From: JBGPEQ01 sp050180895 | Lineage (GTDB): Bacteria; Pseudomonadota; Alphaproteobacteria; Dongiales; Dongiaceae | Reading direction: 5' to 3' | DNA length: 64,000 nucleotides | Assembly: GCA_050180895.1 (NCBI GenBank) | Contig: JBFXDS010000003.1 | Coordinates: 248,001-312,000, forward strand | In this document: positions 51,471 through 61,315 of the stretch, piece by piece | Position numbering within the stretch: the stretch's first letter is position 1 | How the letters are laid out: every line of letters starts with the position of its first letter | The notes under the pieces: model-generated | What the model saw: the letters and a program-made list of their open reading frames with translations, nothing else | Databases searched by the model: none | What the model was told of the DNA's origin: nothing | Translations under genes and position numbers: made by a program

Positions 51471-52715
51471 TTGACGACCATCGACGAGTCAACTCGCAAC
51501 GGCTTGGCCGCACCGGCGCCGCCCGCGCTGCGTCGGGTGCTGGGAACGCCGCTGCTGGTGTTCTACGGCCTCGGCGTCATCATCGGCGCCGGCATCTACG
51601 TCCTGGTCGGCAGCGTCGTCGGCGCCGCGGGTGCGGCGGCGCCGTGGTCGTTCCTTCTGGCCGGCGTGCTGGCCGGGTTGACCGCGCTCAGCTATGCCGA
51701 ACTCGCCGTGCGCTATCCGGAAGCGGCCGGCGCCGCCGCCTACGTCAAGGAAGCCTTCGGATCCGACCGCCTGTCGCAGCTCGTCGGCCTCGCGGTCGCC
51801 GCCGTCGTCGTCACGAGCACGGCTTCCATCGCGCGCGGCGGCAGCGGCTATTTCCAGGCCTTCGCGCCGTGGCCCGACCCGCTCGTCACCGGCGGCACCG
51901 TCCTGCTGTTCGCCGCCATCGCCTGCCTCGGCGTGCGCGAAAGCGTGGGCTTCGCCGCCGTCCTCACGCTGGTGGAGATCGGTGGGTTGCTGTTCGTGAT
52001 CGCCGCGGGCTGGCCGGCGCTGCAGCTGCTGCCGGAGCGGATCGGCGAGCTGATGCCCGCCGCCGCGCCCGACCTCGTCGGCGTCGCGGCCGGCGCCTTC
52101 CTGGCGTTCTTCGCCTTCATCGGCTTCGAGAACCTGGCCAACATGGCGGAGGAGGCGGCGACTCCCGAGCGCAGCCTGCCGCGCGCCATCCTGATCAGCC
52201 TCGGCATCAGCACGCTGCTCTACGTGACCGTCACCGCCGTGGCGATCCTGGCGCTGCCGCTCGGCGAACTCGTGGCCTCGCCGGCGCCGCTGCTGCTCGT
52301 CGCCGCGCGGGTCGACTGGTTCTCGGTTGAGCTCTTCGCCGCGGTCGCGCTCGTCGCGGTCGCCAACGGCGTGCTCATCGAGCTCGTCATGCTGGCCCGG
52401 CTGCTCTACGGCATGGCGCGGCGCGGCTGGCTGCCGCGCGGCCTCGCGGCCGTCAGCCGCCGTCGCAGCGTGCCGGTCGCGGCGACGCTGTGGGCCGGCG
52501 GCGTCGTGCTCGCGCTGACCGTCGCCCTGCCGTTCGTGTCGCTCGTCGCGGTGACCAGCACGATCACGCTGCTGGTCTTCGCGATCGTCAACCTGGCGCT
52601 CTGGCAACTGCAGCGCCGTCGCCCCCGCGCCACCGGCTTCCGCGTGCCGCGGTTCATTCCGCCGCTGGCGGCGATCGCCAACGTCGTGCTGGCGTTGGCG
52701 CAGTTTCTGGCCTGA
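51471..52715 (+). CDS. APC-family amino acid/polyamine permease
   Basis: The 414-aa protein has about twelve membrane helices. The first contains VFYGLGVIIGAGIYVLVG, the APC consensus substrate-binding break, and a later one FLAFFAFIGFENLANMAEEA, also diagnostic. It imports amino acids or similar cations. The start is TTG at 51471 without a clear ribosome binding site; no later in-frame ATG would keep helix 1. Confidence 0.9.
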   Translation: MTTIDESTRNGLAAPAPPALRRVLGTPLLVFYGLGVIIGAGIYVLVGSVVGAAGAAAPWSFLLAGVLAGLTALSYAELAVRYPEAAGAAAYVKEAFGSDRLSQLVGLAVAAVVVTSTASIARGGSGYFQAFAPWPDPLVTGGTVLLFAAIACLGVRESVGFAAVLTLVEIGGLLFVIAAGWPALQLLPERIGELMPAAAPDLVGVAAGAFLAFFAFIGFENLANMAEEAATPERSLPRAILISLGISTLLYVTVTAVAILALPLGELVASPAPLLLVAARVDWFSVELFAAVALVAVANGVLIELVMLARLLYGMARRGWLPRGLAAVSRRRSVPVAATLWAGGVVLALTVALPFVSLVAVTSTITLLVFAIVNLALWQLQRRRPRATGFRVPRFIPPLAAIANVVLALAQFLA

Positions 52716-52897
52716 GGGCGGCCGCGGTCGCAGATGGGCTGGGCGACGCGGGGCGCCGGTCTCTCCCCTAGTTTCTCTTTGGGGACGCGCAAGAATTTCT
52801 CGTTTGCGGGCGCGGGCGCGGCCGGCCTATAGGGGAAAACAGCGCCGATTTGAGCATCAGCTTGCGGGCGCTTAACAAATGCAGCTAAAGCGAGGCG

Positions 52898-52929
52898 AAC
52901 CCGCCCAGCATGGCTGCGCGGGTTTCTTC
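52898..52929 (+). terminator. Intrinsic terminator in the 52.7-53.6 kb gap
   Basis: AACCCGCCCAGC and GCTGCGCGGGTT form a 12-bp stem with one mismatch, followed by TTCTTC. It may end the APC permease transcript (stop at 52715) or a small RNA. The frames across this gap on both strands are low-complexity and were not called. Confidence 0.65.
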
Positions 52930-53189
52930 ATGGGGGCGCGGCGCATGCGCAGGCGGACCGACGCGACATTCTCCGACGGGAGTCGGCGGCGGCGACGTCG
53001 CAGCCGCAGCGCGCCGTCTCGCCGCGCCGCCGCGTTCGCACGCCCGTCGTCCGCGAAGGCCGGCCATCTCCCCGGCTGCGCCTTCGCATGCGGGGCCGTC
53101 GCCGACCGCCGGTCGGCGACGATGCCGCTGCCGTTTCGAATTCTCCGGGATTCCCCGGGAAAGGAGGTGGTGCAGCGGATGACATGATC

Positions 53190-53280
53190 GACGGGGACGA
53201 CTCTGTCCCTCATTTCTCCCTTCTGATTGATGCTTCCTCCCAACTCAGGTGGATGCCACGTGCATCCACCTCTTTTGTTC
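53190..53280 (+). ncRNA. Candidate small RNA with CCUCC linker (second copy type)
   Basis: A first hairpin pairs GGGAC with GTCCC (53194-53209). A linker with GCTTCCTCCCAACTC exposes a CCUCC motif. The terminator AGGTGGATGC-CACGT-GCATCCACCT (53247-53271), followed by CTTTTGTTC, ends the unit. The layout matches the candidate at 41180: hairpin, CCUCC linker, strong terminator. The start is not located. Confidence 0.4.
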
Positions 53281-53328
53281 GGGGATTTCTCGATCGGGCG
53301 ATGCTCCCGCGATCGCAGAAGAACGACT

Positions 53329-53438
53329 CACCCTCACCCTGGCCCTCTCCCGCTCGCTCGCGGGAGAGGGGACTCGGGTGGAGAGGCTTGTCTCGATAGC
53401 CCCCTCGCCCGCGGAGCGGGAGAGGGTGGGGTGAGGGC
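53329..53438. repeat. CCCTCACCC/CTCTCCCGC dispersed repeat
   Basis: Two hairpins with CTCTCCCGC arms and flanking CCCTCACCC-type ends form a palindromic unit about 110 bases long. A second copy of similar build lies at 55822-55934, and a short version at 5754. Confidence 0.7.
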
Positions 53439-53576
53439 CAGCCTCGGCCTCCGCGATCCCGGCGCCGATCGGGCGATCGTCAAACGGGACCGAGGCTGAT
53501 CCCTAGTTTTTCTCGATTGTGCGGCGTCGTCCGTGCCGTACTCTTCGCGCATCGAAGGCGGCGGGAGGATTCGGCG

Positions 53577-53807
53577 ATGCAGTTCGGCAGCAACGGGCTC
53601 GGCGACACTCTCAGACGCTGGCGCGAGCGGCTGCGGTCATGGCCGCGGCCGTCCGTCGATGACGAGGCATCCGAGCCGCGTCCGCGCGACCGCCACTACG
53701 AGCTGTGGGCCTGCGCGATGGCGCCGGAGTATGTCACGCTCGCGGCGATGATGGCGCTGGGCGAACGCGACGCGACCGAGACCGACGGCCATCGGCGCAC
53801 GGAGTAG
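53577..53807 (+). CDS. Small hypothetical protein, 76 aa
   Basis: The product begins MQFGSNGLGDTLRRWRERLR and has later HYELWACAMAPEYVTLAAMM. The start follows GGGAGGATTCGG. No family is recognised. It is divergent from nothing close and precedes the convergent secreted protein gene. Confidence 0.5.
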   Translation: MQFGSNGLGDTLRRWRERLRSWPRPSVDDEASEPRPRDRHYELWACAMAPEYVTLAAMMALGERDATETDGHRRTE

Positions 53808-53859
53808 AGCCGAAGCCGAACTCGAGAAGATCGGCGGAGTCGCGTCCTCCGCCCGCGGA

Positions 53860-54213
53860 TCAGCAGTTCGACCACTCGCCGGCGTAGTAGCAGCCATTGC
53901 TGTCGCCGCCGACCCAGGCGCCGGAGGTATTGTCGTAGTGGCTCCAGCCGTTGGAGCCCTGCTCGCCGCTGCCATAGCGCGAGACGTAGCCGCCGCCATA
54001 GATGTTGCCGCGCGGATTCGGATCATCCATCACGCCCCAATAGCCCTGGGCGTCCAGCCAGTAGTGCCCCGGCGGCAGGCCGTTCTGTGCCATGTAGATC
54101 TGCAGGTCGGCGGGCGCCGGCTGGCCGTTGACGGTGTAGTAGGTCTCCGCCGCCGACGGAAGGGCCGCGAGCGCAACGCCGGCGACGAGAACTGCCTGCA
54201 TGAGCTTGCGCAT
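53860..54213 (-). CDS. Small exported Gly/Tyr-rich protein
   Basis: The 117-aa protein has a signal peptide (MRKLMQAVLVAGVALAALPS and AAE). The mature part has GHYWLDAQGYWGVMDDPNPR and GGGYVSRYGSGEQGSNGWSH, a pattern of small secreted alphaproteobacterial proteins of unknown function. The C-terminal Cys pair may form a disulfide. It stands alone. Confidence 0.7.
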   Translation of the reverse strand: MRKLMQAVLVAGVALAALPSAAETYYTVNGQPAPADLQIYMAQNGLPPGHYWLDAQGYWGVMDDPNPRGNIYGGGYVSRYGSGEQGSNGWSHYDNTSGAWVGGDSNGCYYAGEWSNC

Positions 54214-54389
54214 GGACGTCTCCTTCCTGTTGCTTGTTGGCGCGTCGCGCGCCCGCGACGACAGACCCGATCATCGATTGCATCGGGATGCGGCGTCTAT
54301 GACAGCCGTCACAATCCGGGCTTGCAAGAGGCGCGGGACCTTGGCCAGGATCGCCGGCGATTCTCAAGCGCGGACCGCCGTCGGATCCC

Positions 54390-54857
54390 ATGCCCACGCC
54401 GATCGAGATCTTTGTCGATGCCGATGCCTGCCCGGTGAAGGAGGAGGTGTACCGGGTGGCCGACCGCTATCGGCTGAAGGTCTACGTCGTCGCCAACAGC
54501 TTCATGCTCGTGCCGGCCGATCCGCTGATCGAGCGGGTGACGGTGACCGCGGGCTTCGACGCGGCCGACGACTGGATCGCCGCGCGCGCCGGGCCGGGCG
54601 CCATCGTCGTCACCGCGGACGTGCCGCTGGCGAGCCGCTGCGTCAAGATCGGGGCCGCGGTGGTGGCGCCCACGGGCCGCGCCTTCACCGCCGACTCCGT
54701 CGGCATGGCGCTGGCCACCCGCAACCTGATGCAGGAGCTGCGCGCCATGGGCGAAGCGACCGGCGGCCCGAAGGCCTTCTCGCGGCGCGACCGCTCGCGC
54801 TTCCTGTCGGCCCTCGACGAGGCGGTGGTGCGGCTGCGGCGCGCGGGTTTCGGATAG
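54390..54857 (+). CDS. YaiI/YqxD family (DUF188) protein
   Basis: The 155-aa protein starts with IEIFVDADACPVKEEVYRVA, the DADACPVK motif of DUF188. Other matches are VTAGFDAADDWIAARAGPGA, VVTADVPLASRCVKIGA and the C-terminal FSRRDRSRFLSALDE. The fold is PIN-like; role unknown, perhaps a nuclease. It converges with the YihU-like gene, 16 bases apart. Confidence 0.9.
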   Translation: MPTPIEIFVDADACPVKEEVYRVADRYRLKVYVVANSFMLVPADPLIERVTVTAGFDAADDWIAARAGPGAIVVTADVPLASRCVKIGAAVVAPTGRAFTADSVGMALATRNLMQELRAMGEATGGPKAFSRRDRSRFLSALDEAVVRLRRAGFG

Positions 54858-54873
54858 GCGCGAACCCGCGCGC

Positions 54874-55791
54874 CTACGCCGGCGGGGTCCAGCCGGCGGG
54901 AAGGCGCGGCGGCTCGACCGCGGCGATCTCGCAGAAGGCGTCGAGCATGGCGGAGAAGTCCTGCCCGCCATGGCCGCGGGCGCGCGCGGCGCTGAACATC
55001 TCGCGCGCCGCGGCGGCGACCGGCAGCGGCAGCTTCGCCGCCTGCGCCGCCGCCAGGATGACCGACAGGTCCTTGTGCGCGAGATCGATGGTGAAGCCGG
55101 GAGTCGTATCGCCGGCCAGCGCCTTGTTCGGCCAGTTGATGCGGAGCTGGCCGTTGGTCGCGGTGGTGCCGTAGAGGACCTCGAGCGTCCTCGCGATGTC
55201 GAGGCCGAAGCGCTGCGACAGGGCGAGCGCCTCGGCGTTGAGCTGGCAGGAGACGACGGCGAGGTAGTTGTTCACCAGCTTGGTGCGGATGCCGCTGCCG
55301 GTCTTGCCGCAGTGATGGATGGTCGTGCCCATGGCCTGCAGCAGCGGCAGCACGCGGCGGAAATCCGCATCGGACGCGCCGACCATGAACAGCGACTCGC
55401 CGTGGTCGGCATGCGCGGCCAGGCGCCCGACCGGCGCGTCGACGACCGACAGGCCGCGGGCCGCGGCGGACGCGGCGAGAAGATCGGTGGTGCGCGGCTC
55501 CACCGTGCTCATGTCCATGACGATCTGGCCGGCGCGGCCGTTGGCGAGGACGCCGTCGGCGCCGAGCACCGTGGCCTCGACCTCGACCGAGCTGGGCAGC
55601 ATGGTGATGACGATCTCGCTCGCCTGGGCGACGCCGCCGGCGCCGTTCGCGGCGCGCGCCCCCGCCGCCTCCAGCACCCGCACCGGCTCCGGGTTGACGT
55701 CATGCACGACGAGCTCGAAGCCCTTCCTGCGGAGGTTGGCCGCCATCGGGCGCCCCATCCGCCCGAGACCGATGAATCCGATCGTCGCCAT
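54874..55791 (-). CDS. Beta-hydroxyacid dehydrogenase, YihU-like
   Basis: The 305-aa enzyme has the NAD motif IGFIGLGRMGRPMAANLRR. DMSTVEPRTTDLLA, SVVDAPVGRLAA and the catalytic Lys in TKLVNNYLAVV follow. WPNKALAGDTTPGFTIDLAH is close to YihU, the sulfolactaldehyde reductase of E. coli, but other 3-hydroxyacid substrates are possible. No other sulfoquinovose gene is in view. Confidence 0.85.
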   Translation of the reverse strand: MATIGFIGLGRMGRPMAANLRRKGFELVVHDVNPEPVRVLEAAGARAANGAGGVAQASEIVITMLPSSVEVEATVLGADGVLANGRAGQIVMDMSTVEPRTTDLLAASAAARGLSVVDAPVGRLAAHADHGESLFMVGASDADFRRVLPLLQAMGTTIHHCGKTGSGIRTKLVNNYLAVVSCQLNAEALALSQRFGLDIARTLEVLYGTTATNGQLRINWPNKALAGDTTPGFTIDLAHKDLSVILAAAQAAKLPLPVAAAAREMFSAARARGHGGQDFSAMLDAFCEIAAVEPPRLPAGWTPPA

Positions 55792-55821
55792 AGGCCCTCC
55801 CGCGAACTCGTGCGCTATCTA

Positions 55822-55934
55822 TGACCCTCACCCCCACCCTCTCCCGCTGCGCGGGCGAGGGGGCTAACGAGACAAGATGTTCCAGCAGCGTCCCCTCTCC
55901 CGCCAAGCGGAAGAGGGACAGGGTGAGGGTGAGT
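55822..55934. repeat. CCCTCACCC/CTCTCCCGC dispersed repeat
   Basis: This is a second copy of the palindromic unit at 53329. It lies in the 150-base gap between the dehydrogenase and the AsmA-like gene, with arms CTCACCC and GGGTGAG at its ends. Confidence 0.7.
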
Positions 55935-55947
55935 CATTCTTTCTTAC

Positions 55948-56775
55948 TTACTGGCCGAGCACGCCCTTGAGGGCATCGCCGGCCTTGTCGGCGCCCTCCG
56001 GCACGAGGCTGCCGCCGGTGCCGCTGCCGGTGACGGCGTCGGTGGCGACGCCGCCGACGCCTTCGGTGAGGCCGCCGGTGCCGGTGGCCAGCCCCTTCAG
56101 CTGGCCCTCGATGTCGAGCGACGCGACGGCGCCGCCGACGCCCTGGGCGAGCGCGTCCACGATCTGCTCGGCGACTTCGGCCGGGGTGGCGCCGCCCTTG
56201 TCCTTGCCGATGTCGGTGAGGTGGATCTCGGGCAGAGCGGCGCCGAGGTTCTGGCCCTGCAGCAGGTTCGAGCTGACATCGACCCGGCCGTTGCGGATGT
56301 AGAGGTTCTCGATGATCAGCTTGGTGCCGCTGCCGGAACCGGAAGAGGACGACGCGCCGCCGCCGCCCTGAGCGTTGGCGTAGGCGTCGACGTTGGCGCG
56401 GATCGCATCGATGTTGTTGCCGGAGGCGAGGATCTCGTAGGCGACCGCCGGCGCGTTGACGACCACCTCCTTGAGGACGATGGCGTCGCCGGTGACGGAG
56501 GCCGGATCGAGGGTGACGCTGATCTCGTCCAGCTTGAAGGCGTGCGGGCCGGAGAAGCCGCTCGGGTTGCCGACGACCAGCCCGCGCAGGGCGCCGCTGG
56601 CCGAGGTGATGGAGACGTCGGCCTCGTTCAGGGTCACCGTCGTCTTCGTCGCCTCCGAGCCGATGCTCTCGACCGCCGTCTTGACCGCCGAGCCGAGCCC
56701 GGTGAAGAGGAACACCACGATCGCCGCGACGGCGACGACGACCACGCCGCCGCCGATCAACAGAATGCGCTTCAT
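55948..56775 (-). CDS. AsmA-like anchored periplasmic protein
   Basis: The 275-aa protein has an N-terminal anchor (ILLIGGGVVVVAVAAIVVFL). The mature part, with ASGALRGLVVGNPSGFSGPH and FKLDEISVTLDPASVTGDAI, resembles the start of AsmA-type lipid-handling proteins. A Gly/Ser linker (GGGGASSSSGSGSG) and a Gly-rich end follow. It may take part in outer-membrane lipid balance. The start at 56775 follows AAAGGG. Confidence 0.7.
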   Translation of the reverse strand: MKRILLIGGGVVVVAVAAIVVFLFTGLGSAVKTAVESIGSEATKTTVTLNEADVSITSASGALRGLVVGNPSGFSGPHAFKLDEISVTLDPASVTGDAIVLKEVVVNAPAVAYEILASGNNIDAIRANVDAYANAQGGGGASSSSGSGSGTKLIIENLYIRNGRVDVSSNLLQGQNLGAALPEIHLTDIGKDKGGATPAEVAEQIVDALAQGVGGAVASLDIEGQLKGLATGTGGLTEGVGGVATDAVTGSGTGGSLVPEGADKAGDALKGVLGQ

Positions 56776-56934
56776 CGCCAATCCCTTTCCTCGAAAAACA
56801 GGTCCGGCGCGGGGAAACGACGGGAGCGCGGCCGGACGCCGCCCGCGGCACAGTCTGGCGGGAGACGGTCCGGCAGGCAAGCCCTATCGAGTCTGACCCT
56901 AATTCATCGACGAGATCGCACCGCGCGACTCGGC

Positions 56935-57072
56935 TCTCGACCTTCAGCCCGATGTCGCCGGCGAGAATCAGGCCGAGGAAGGCGAGGCGCACTCGCCGAG
57001 GGCGACGATGCCGGCGATTGCGATGCCGAGCGAGCCGATGCCGACCCAGACCGCGTAGGCTGTGGCGACCGG
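56935..57072 (-). pseudogene. Small multidrug resistance (SMR) pump relic
   Basis: The reading ATAYAVWVGIGSLGIAIAGI continues as VALGE and then hits a frameshift. The following frame reads RLAFLGLILAGDIGLKVES. Together these are helices 3 and 4 of SMR proteins (EmrE/SugE). The N-terminal half is missing. It lies on the opposite strand just before the ABC exporter. Confidence 0.6.
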
Positions 57073-57214
57073 CCGGCCGGGCGGGGTTCGTATCGGCGCC
57101 GATCGGGCCGGGATCGACGCGGCGGGCGGCGCGAAAGAATGCGGTGGTGAGAGGGCGGCGGGGCCGCTAGCATCCGCGCCGATTTCCCGCAAGAACGCGA
57201 TCGCGCCATTTCCC

Positions 57215-59050
<1,836 letters not shown>

Positions 59051-59060
59051 GGTGAGTTTT

Positions 59061-59134
59061 GAGTGATGAGTTGTGAGTGGTGAGCTGCGAGCGGTGAGCT
59101 ACGAGCAGCACTCATAGCTCACAACTCATCACTC
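59061..59134. repeat. Inverted repeat with GTGAG tandem motif
   Basis: GAGTGATGAGTTGTGAG (59061-59077) and its exact complement (59118-59134) form a 17-bp stem. The loop contains further GAGCTGCGAGCGGTGAG copies. It lies between the two convergent stops and could serve as a shared transcript end. Confidence 0.75.
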
Positions 59135-59139
59135 ACCAC

Positions 59140-61125
59140 TCAGCGCTGATCCAGCTTCAGCTCGATGCGGCGGTTGCGGCGGTAGGCGATCTCGTCCTCG
59201 GCGGGATCGAGGGGTCGGTTCTCGGCGAAGCCGGCGGCGACCAGGCGGTTCGGCGGCACGCCCTGGCTCTGCAGGAAATTGACGACGGCGATGGCGCGCG
59301 CCGCCGACAGCTCCCAGTTCGACTGGAACTGCGCAGTATAGATCGGCCGCCGGTCGGTGTGGCCGTCGACGCGCAGGATCCAGTCGATATCGTCCGGGAT
59401 CTTGGCCGAGATCTCCAGCAGGGTGCGCGCGAACTGGGCGAGCTGCTGCTTGCCGCCCTCGCCGATCTGCGCCGAGCCGACGTCGAACAGCACCTCCGAC
59501 TGGAAGACGAAGCGGTCGCCGACGACCTGGATGTCCTGCCGCTCGCCGAGCACCTGCCGGAGCTTGCCGAAGAACTCCGAGCGGTAGCCGGCGAGCTCGG
59601 CGACCTTGTTGGCGAGGGCCTCGTTCAGCCGCTTGCCGAGCTCGGCGATCTGCACGCCCTGTTCGTCGGCCTTGTCTTCGGAGGCGTCGAGCGCCGCGGC
59701 CAGCTGCGCCAGCTGTTGGCGCAGCGCCAGAACCTGCCGGTTGAGCAGCTCGACCTGCAGGCGCGAATTCTCGCCGAGCTGCTTCTCGGCGGCGAGGTCG
59801 CTGCCGGCCTGCTCGGCTTGCGCCTCGCTGGCCAGCAGCCGCCGGGAGAGATCGTCGCGCAGGGATTCGAGGGCGGCGATGTCGCCGAGCAGGGCCGTGA
59901 TCTTCGCCTTGTCGGCATCGATCGCCTTGTAGGCGTTCTCCAGCTCGACCAGCCGCGCGTCGAGCGCCGCCTTCTGCTCGGCGACGGTCTTGAATGCCGT
60001 CTCCGAGTCGTCCTGGGCCGCGGCCAGCGCCGCCTGGCTGTCGGCGACCTGTCTGGCGAGGTCGTCGCGCAGCTTTTCCAGCGCCGCGATCTCGGCCAGC
60101 AGCGTCTGCATCTTCTCCTTGTCGGCGTCGATCGCCTTGTAGGCGCTCTCCAGCTCCTGCGACTTCTGCGCGAGGGCGGCCTGACTCTCGGTCGCGTCCT
60201 TGGCCAGATCGTCGCGCGCCTTCTGCAGGGCGGCGATCTCGGCCAGCAGCGTCTGCATCTTCTCCCTGTCGGCGTCGATCGCCTTGTAGGCGCTCTCCAG
60301 CTCCTGCGACTTCTGCGCGAGGTCGGCTTGGTTCTTCGCCGCGTCCTTGGCCAGATCGTCGCGCGTCTTCTGCAAGGCGGCGATCTCGGCCAGCATCGTC
60401 TCGATCTTGGCCTTGTCGGCGTCGATCGTCTTGAAGGCGTTTTCCAGCTCGGCCAGCTTCTGGTCGAGCGCCGCCTTCTGCTCCGCGGTCTGCTTGGCGG
60501 CCTGTTCCGCTTCGGCGCGCGCGGCGGCGATGGCCGCCTCGAGCGCGGCCCTGGTTTCGGCGGCGCTCTTCTTGCCGGCCTCGACCTCGGCCAGGGCGGC
60601 GAGCAAGGCCGCCTTGCTTTCCTCGGCCTGCGCGTTGGCCTTGTCGATGTCGGCGCGGAGGGCGGCGATGGCATCCTTGTCGGCCTTGCCGGTCTGCAGC
60701 AGCAAGGTGATCCGCGATTCGAGCGCGGCCTTGTCCTCGCCCGCCTGGGCGAGCTGCGCGTTGGCGTCGGCGAGGCCGGCCGCGAGCGAGTCGCGTTCGC
60801 CGAGAATTACCGTGAGCCGTTCCTGAAGCTGGTCGCGCGCGGCGGTCGAACTGTCGAGCTGGCCCCGCAGCTCGCTGAGATCGAGGCGCAACCCCTCGCT
60901 CGTCTTCTGCTCGAGCGCGAGCAGGTCGCCGAGCTCGGCCACCTGCTGGTTGAGCCTGGCCAGCGCCTCGTCGCGGCCGCTGAGGGCGCGCGACAGGAAC
61001 ACCTGGGAGATGACGAACACCATCAGCACGAAGATGACGACCATCAGCAGCGTGCTGAGGACGTCGACATAGCCCGGCCACGGCTCGAAGTGGCGGCGGC
61101 GTCCACGGGTCCCGGCGGCGGCCAT
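59140..61125 (-). CDS. MotB/OmpA-like protein with long coiled coil
   Basis: The 661-aa protein has one membrane helix (about 22-45) with a preceding Asp (D21), as in MotB-type stators. Residues 50-530 are a long Ala/Leu/Glu coiled coil with near-identical 49-residue units (for example LAQKSQELESAYKAIDADRE). The C-terminal 120 residues are an OmpA domain (ILRVDGHTDRRPI, NWELSAARAIAVVNFL and LVAAGFAENRPLDP) that binds peptidoglycan. It follows the MotA/ExbB-like gene. Confidence 0.9.
   Translation of the reverse strand: MAAAGTRGRRRHFEPWPGYVDVLSTLLMVVIFVLMVFVISQVFLSRALSGRDEALARLNQQVAELGDLLALEQKTSEGLRLDLSELRGQLDSSTAARDQLQERLTVILGERDSLAAGLADANAQLAQAGEDKAALESRITLLLQTGKADKDAIAALRADIDKANAQAEESKAALLAALAEVEAGKKSAAETRAALEAAIAAARAEAEQAAKQTAEQKAALDQKLAELENAFKTIDADKAKIETMLAEIAALQKTRDDLAKDAAKNQADLAQKSQELESAYKAIDADREKMQTLLAEIAALQKARDDLAKDATESQAALAQKSQELESAYKAIDADKEKMQTLLAEIAALEKLRDDLARQVADSQAALAAAQDDSETAFKTVAEQKAALDARLVELENAYKAIDADKAKITALLGDIAALESLRDDLSRRLLASEAQAEQAGSDLAAEKQLGENSRLQVELLNRQVLALRQQLAQLAAALDASEDKADEQGVQIAELGKRLNEALANKVAELAGYRSEFFGKLRQVLGERQDIQVVGDRFVFQSEVLFDVGSAQIGEGGKQQLAQFARTLLEISAKIPDDIDWILRVDGHTDRRPIYTAQFQSNWELSAARAIAVVNFLQSQGVPPNRLVAAGFAENRPLDPAEDEIAYRRNRRIELKLDQR
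60091..60384 (-). repeat. 147-bp in-frame tandem repeat inside the MotB-like gene
   Basis: CTCGGCCAGCAGCGTCTGCA starts at 60091 and 60238, and a diverged start lies at 60385, so the period is 147 bases. Each unit codes for 49 residues, exactly seven heptads. The two full copies are almost identical, which points to recent duplication or copy-number change. Confidence 0.85.
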
Positions 61126-61182
61126 GACTCAGCCTCCCAAGGCAAGATCGGCGACGGACCGGCCACGCGCCTTGCATGACCG

Positions 61183-61271
61183 CCCCGCGTCCTTCGACAA
61201 GCTCAGGATGAGGGATAGTCCTGGAGGCACGAAGAACGTACCTCATCCTGAGCTTGTCGAAGGACGCGGGG
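61183..61271. repeat. Intact dispersed palindrome, TTCGACAAGCTC family
   Basis: A perfect 31-bp inverted repeat (61183-61213 and 61241-61271) contains TTCGACAAGCTCAGGATGAG and flanks a 27-base loop. It is the undisturbed counterpart of the element split by the insertion sequence at 1416-2577. It sits between two genes of the envelope operon. Confidence 0.9.
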
Positions 61272-61315
61272 CGTCAATCCAAGCATGAGGATGTCCGGCG
61301 TCACGATTCGGTATC

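Noticed and set aside
52872..53243. A 123-codon frame on the minus strand in the gene-poor gap
   Set aside because: Composition is Arg-rich and low complexity, it covers a terminator and an RNA-like unit, and no start site is convincing.
59051..59140. CRISPR-like array from repeated GTGAG motifs
   Set aside because: The motifs form one inverted repeat; there are no equal repeats with distinct spacers.
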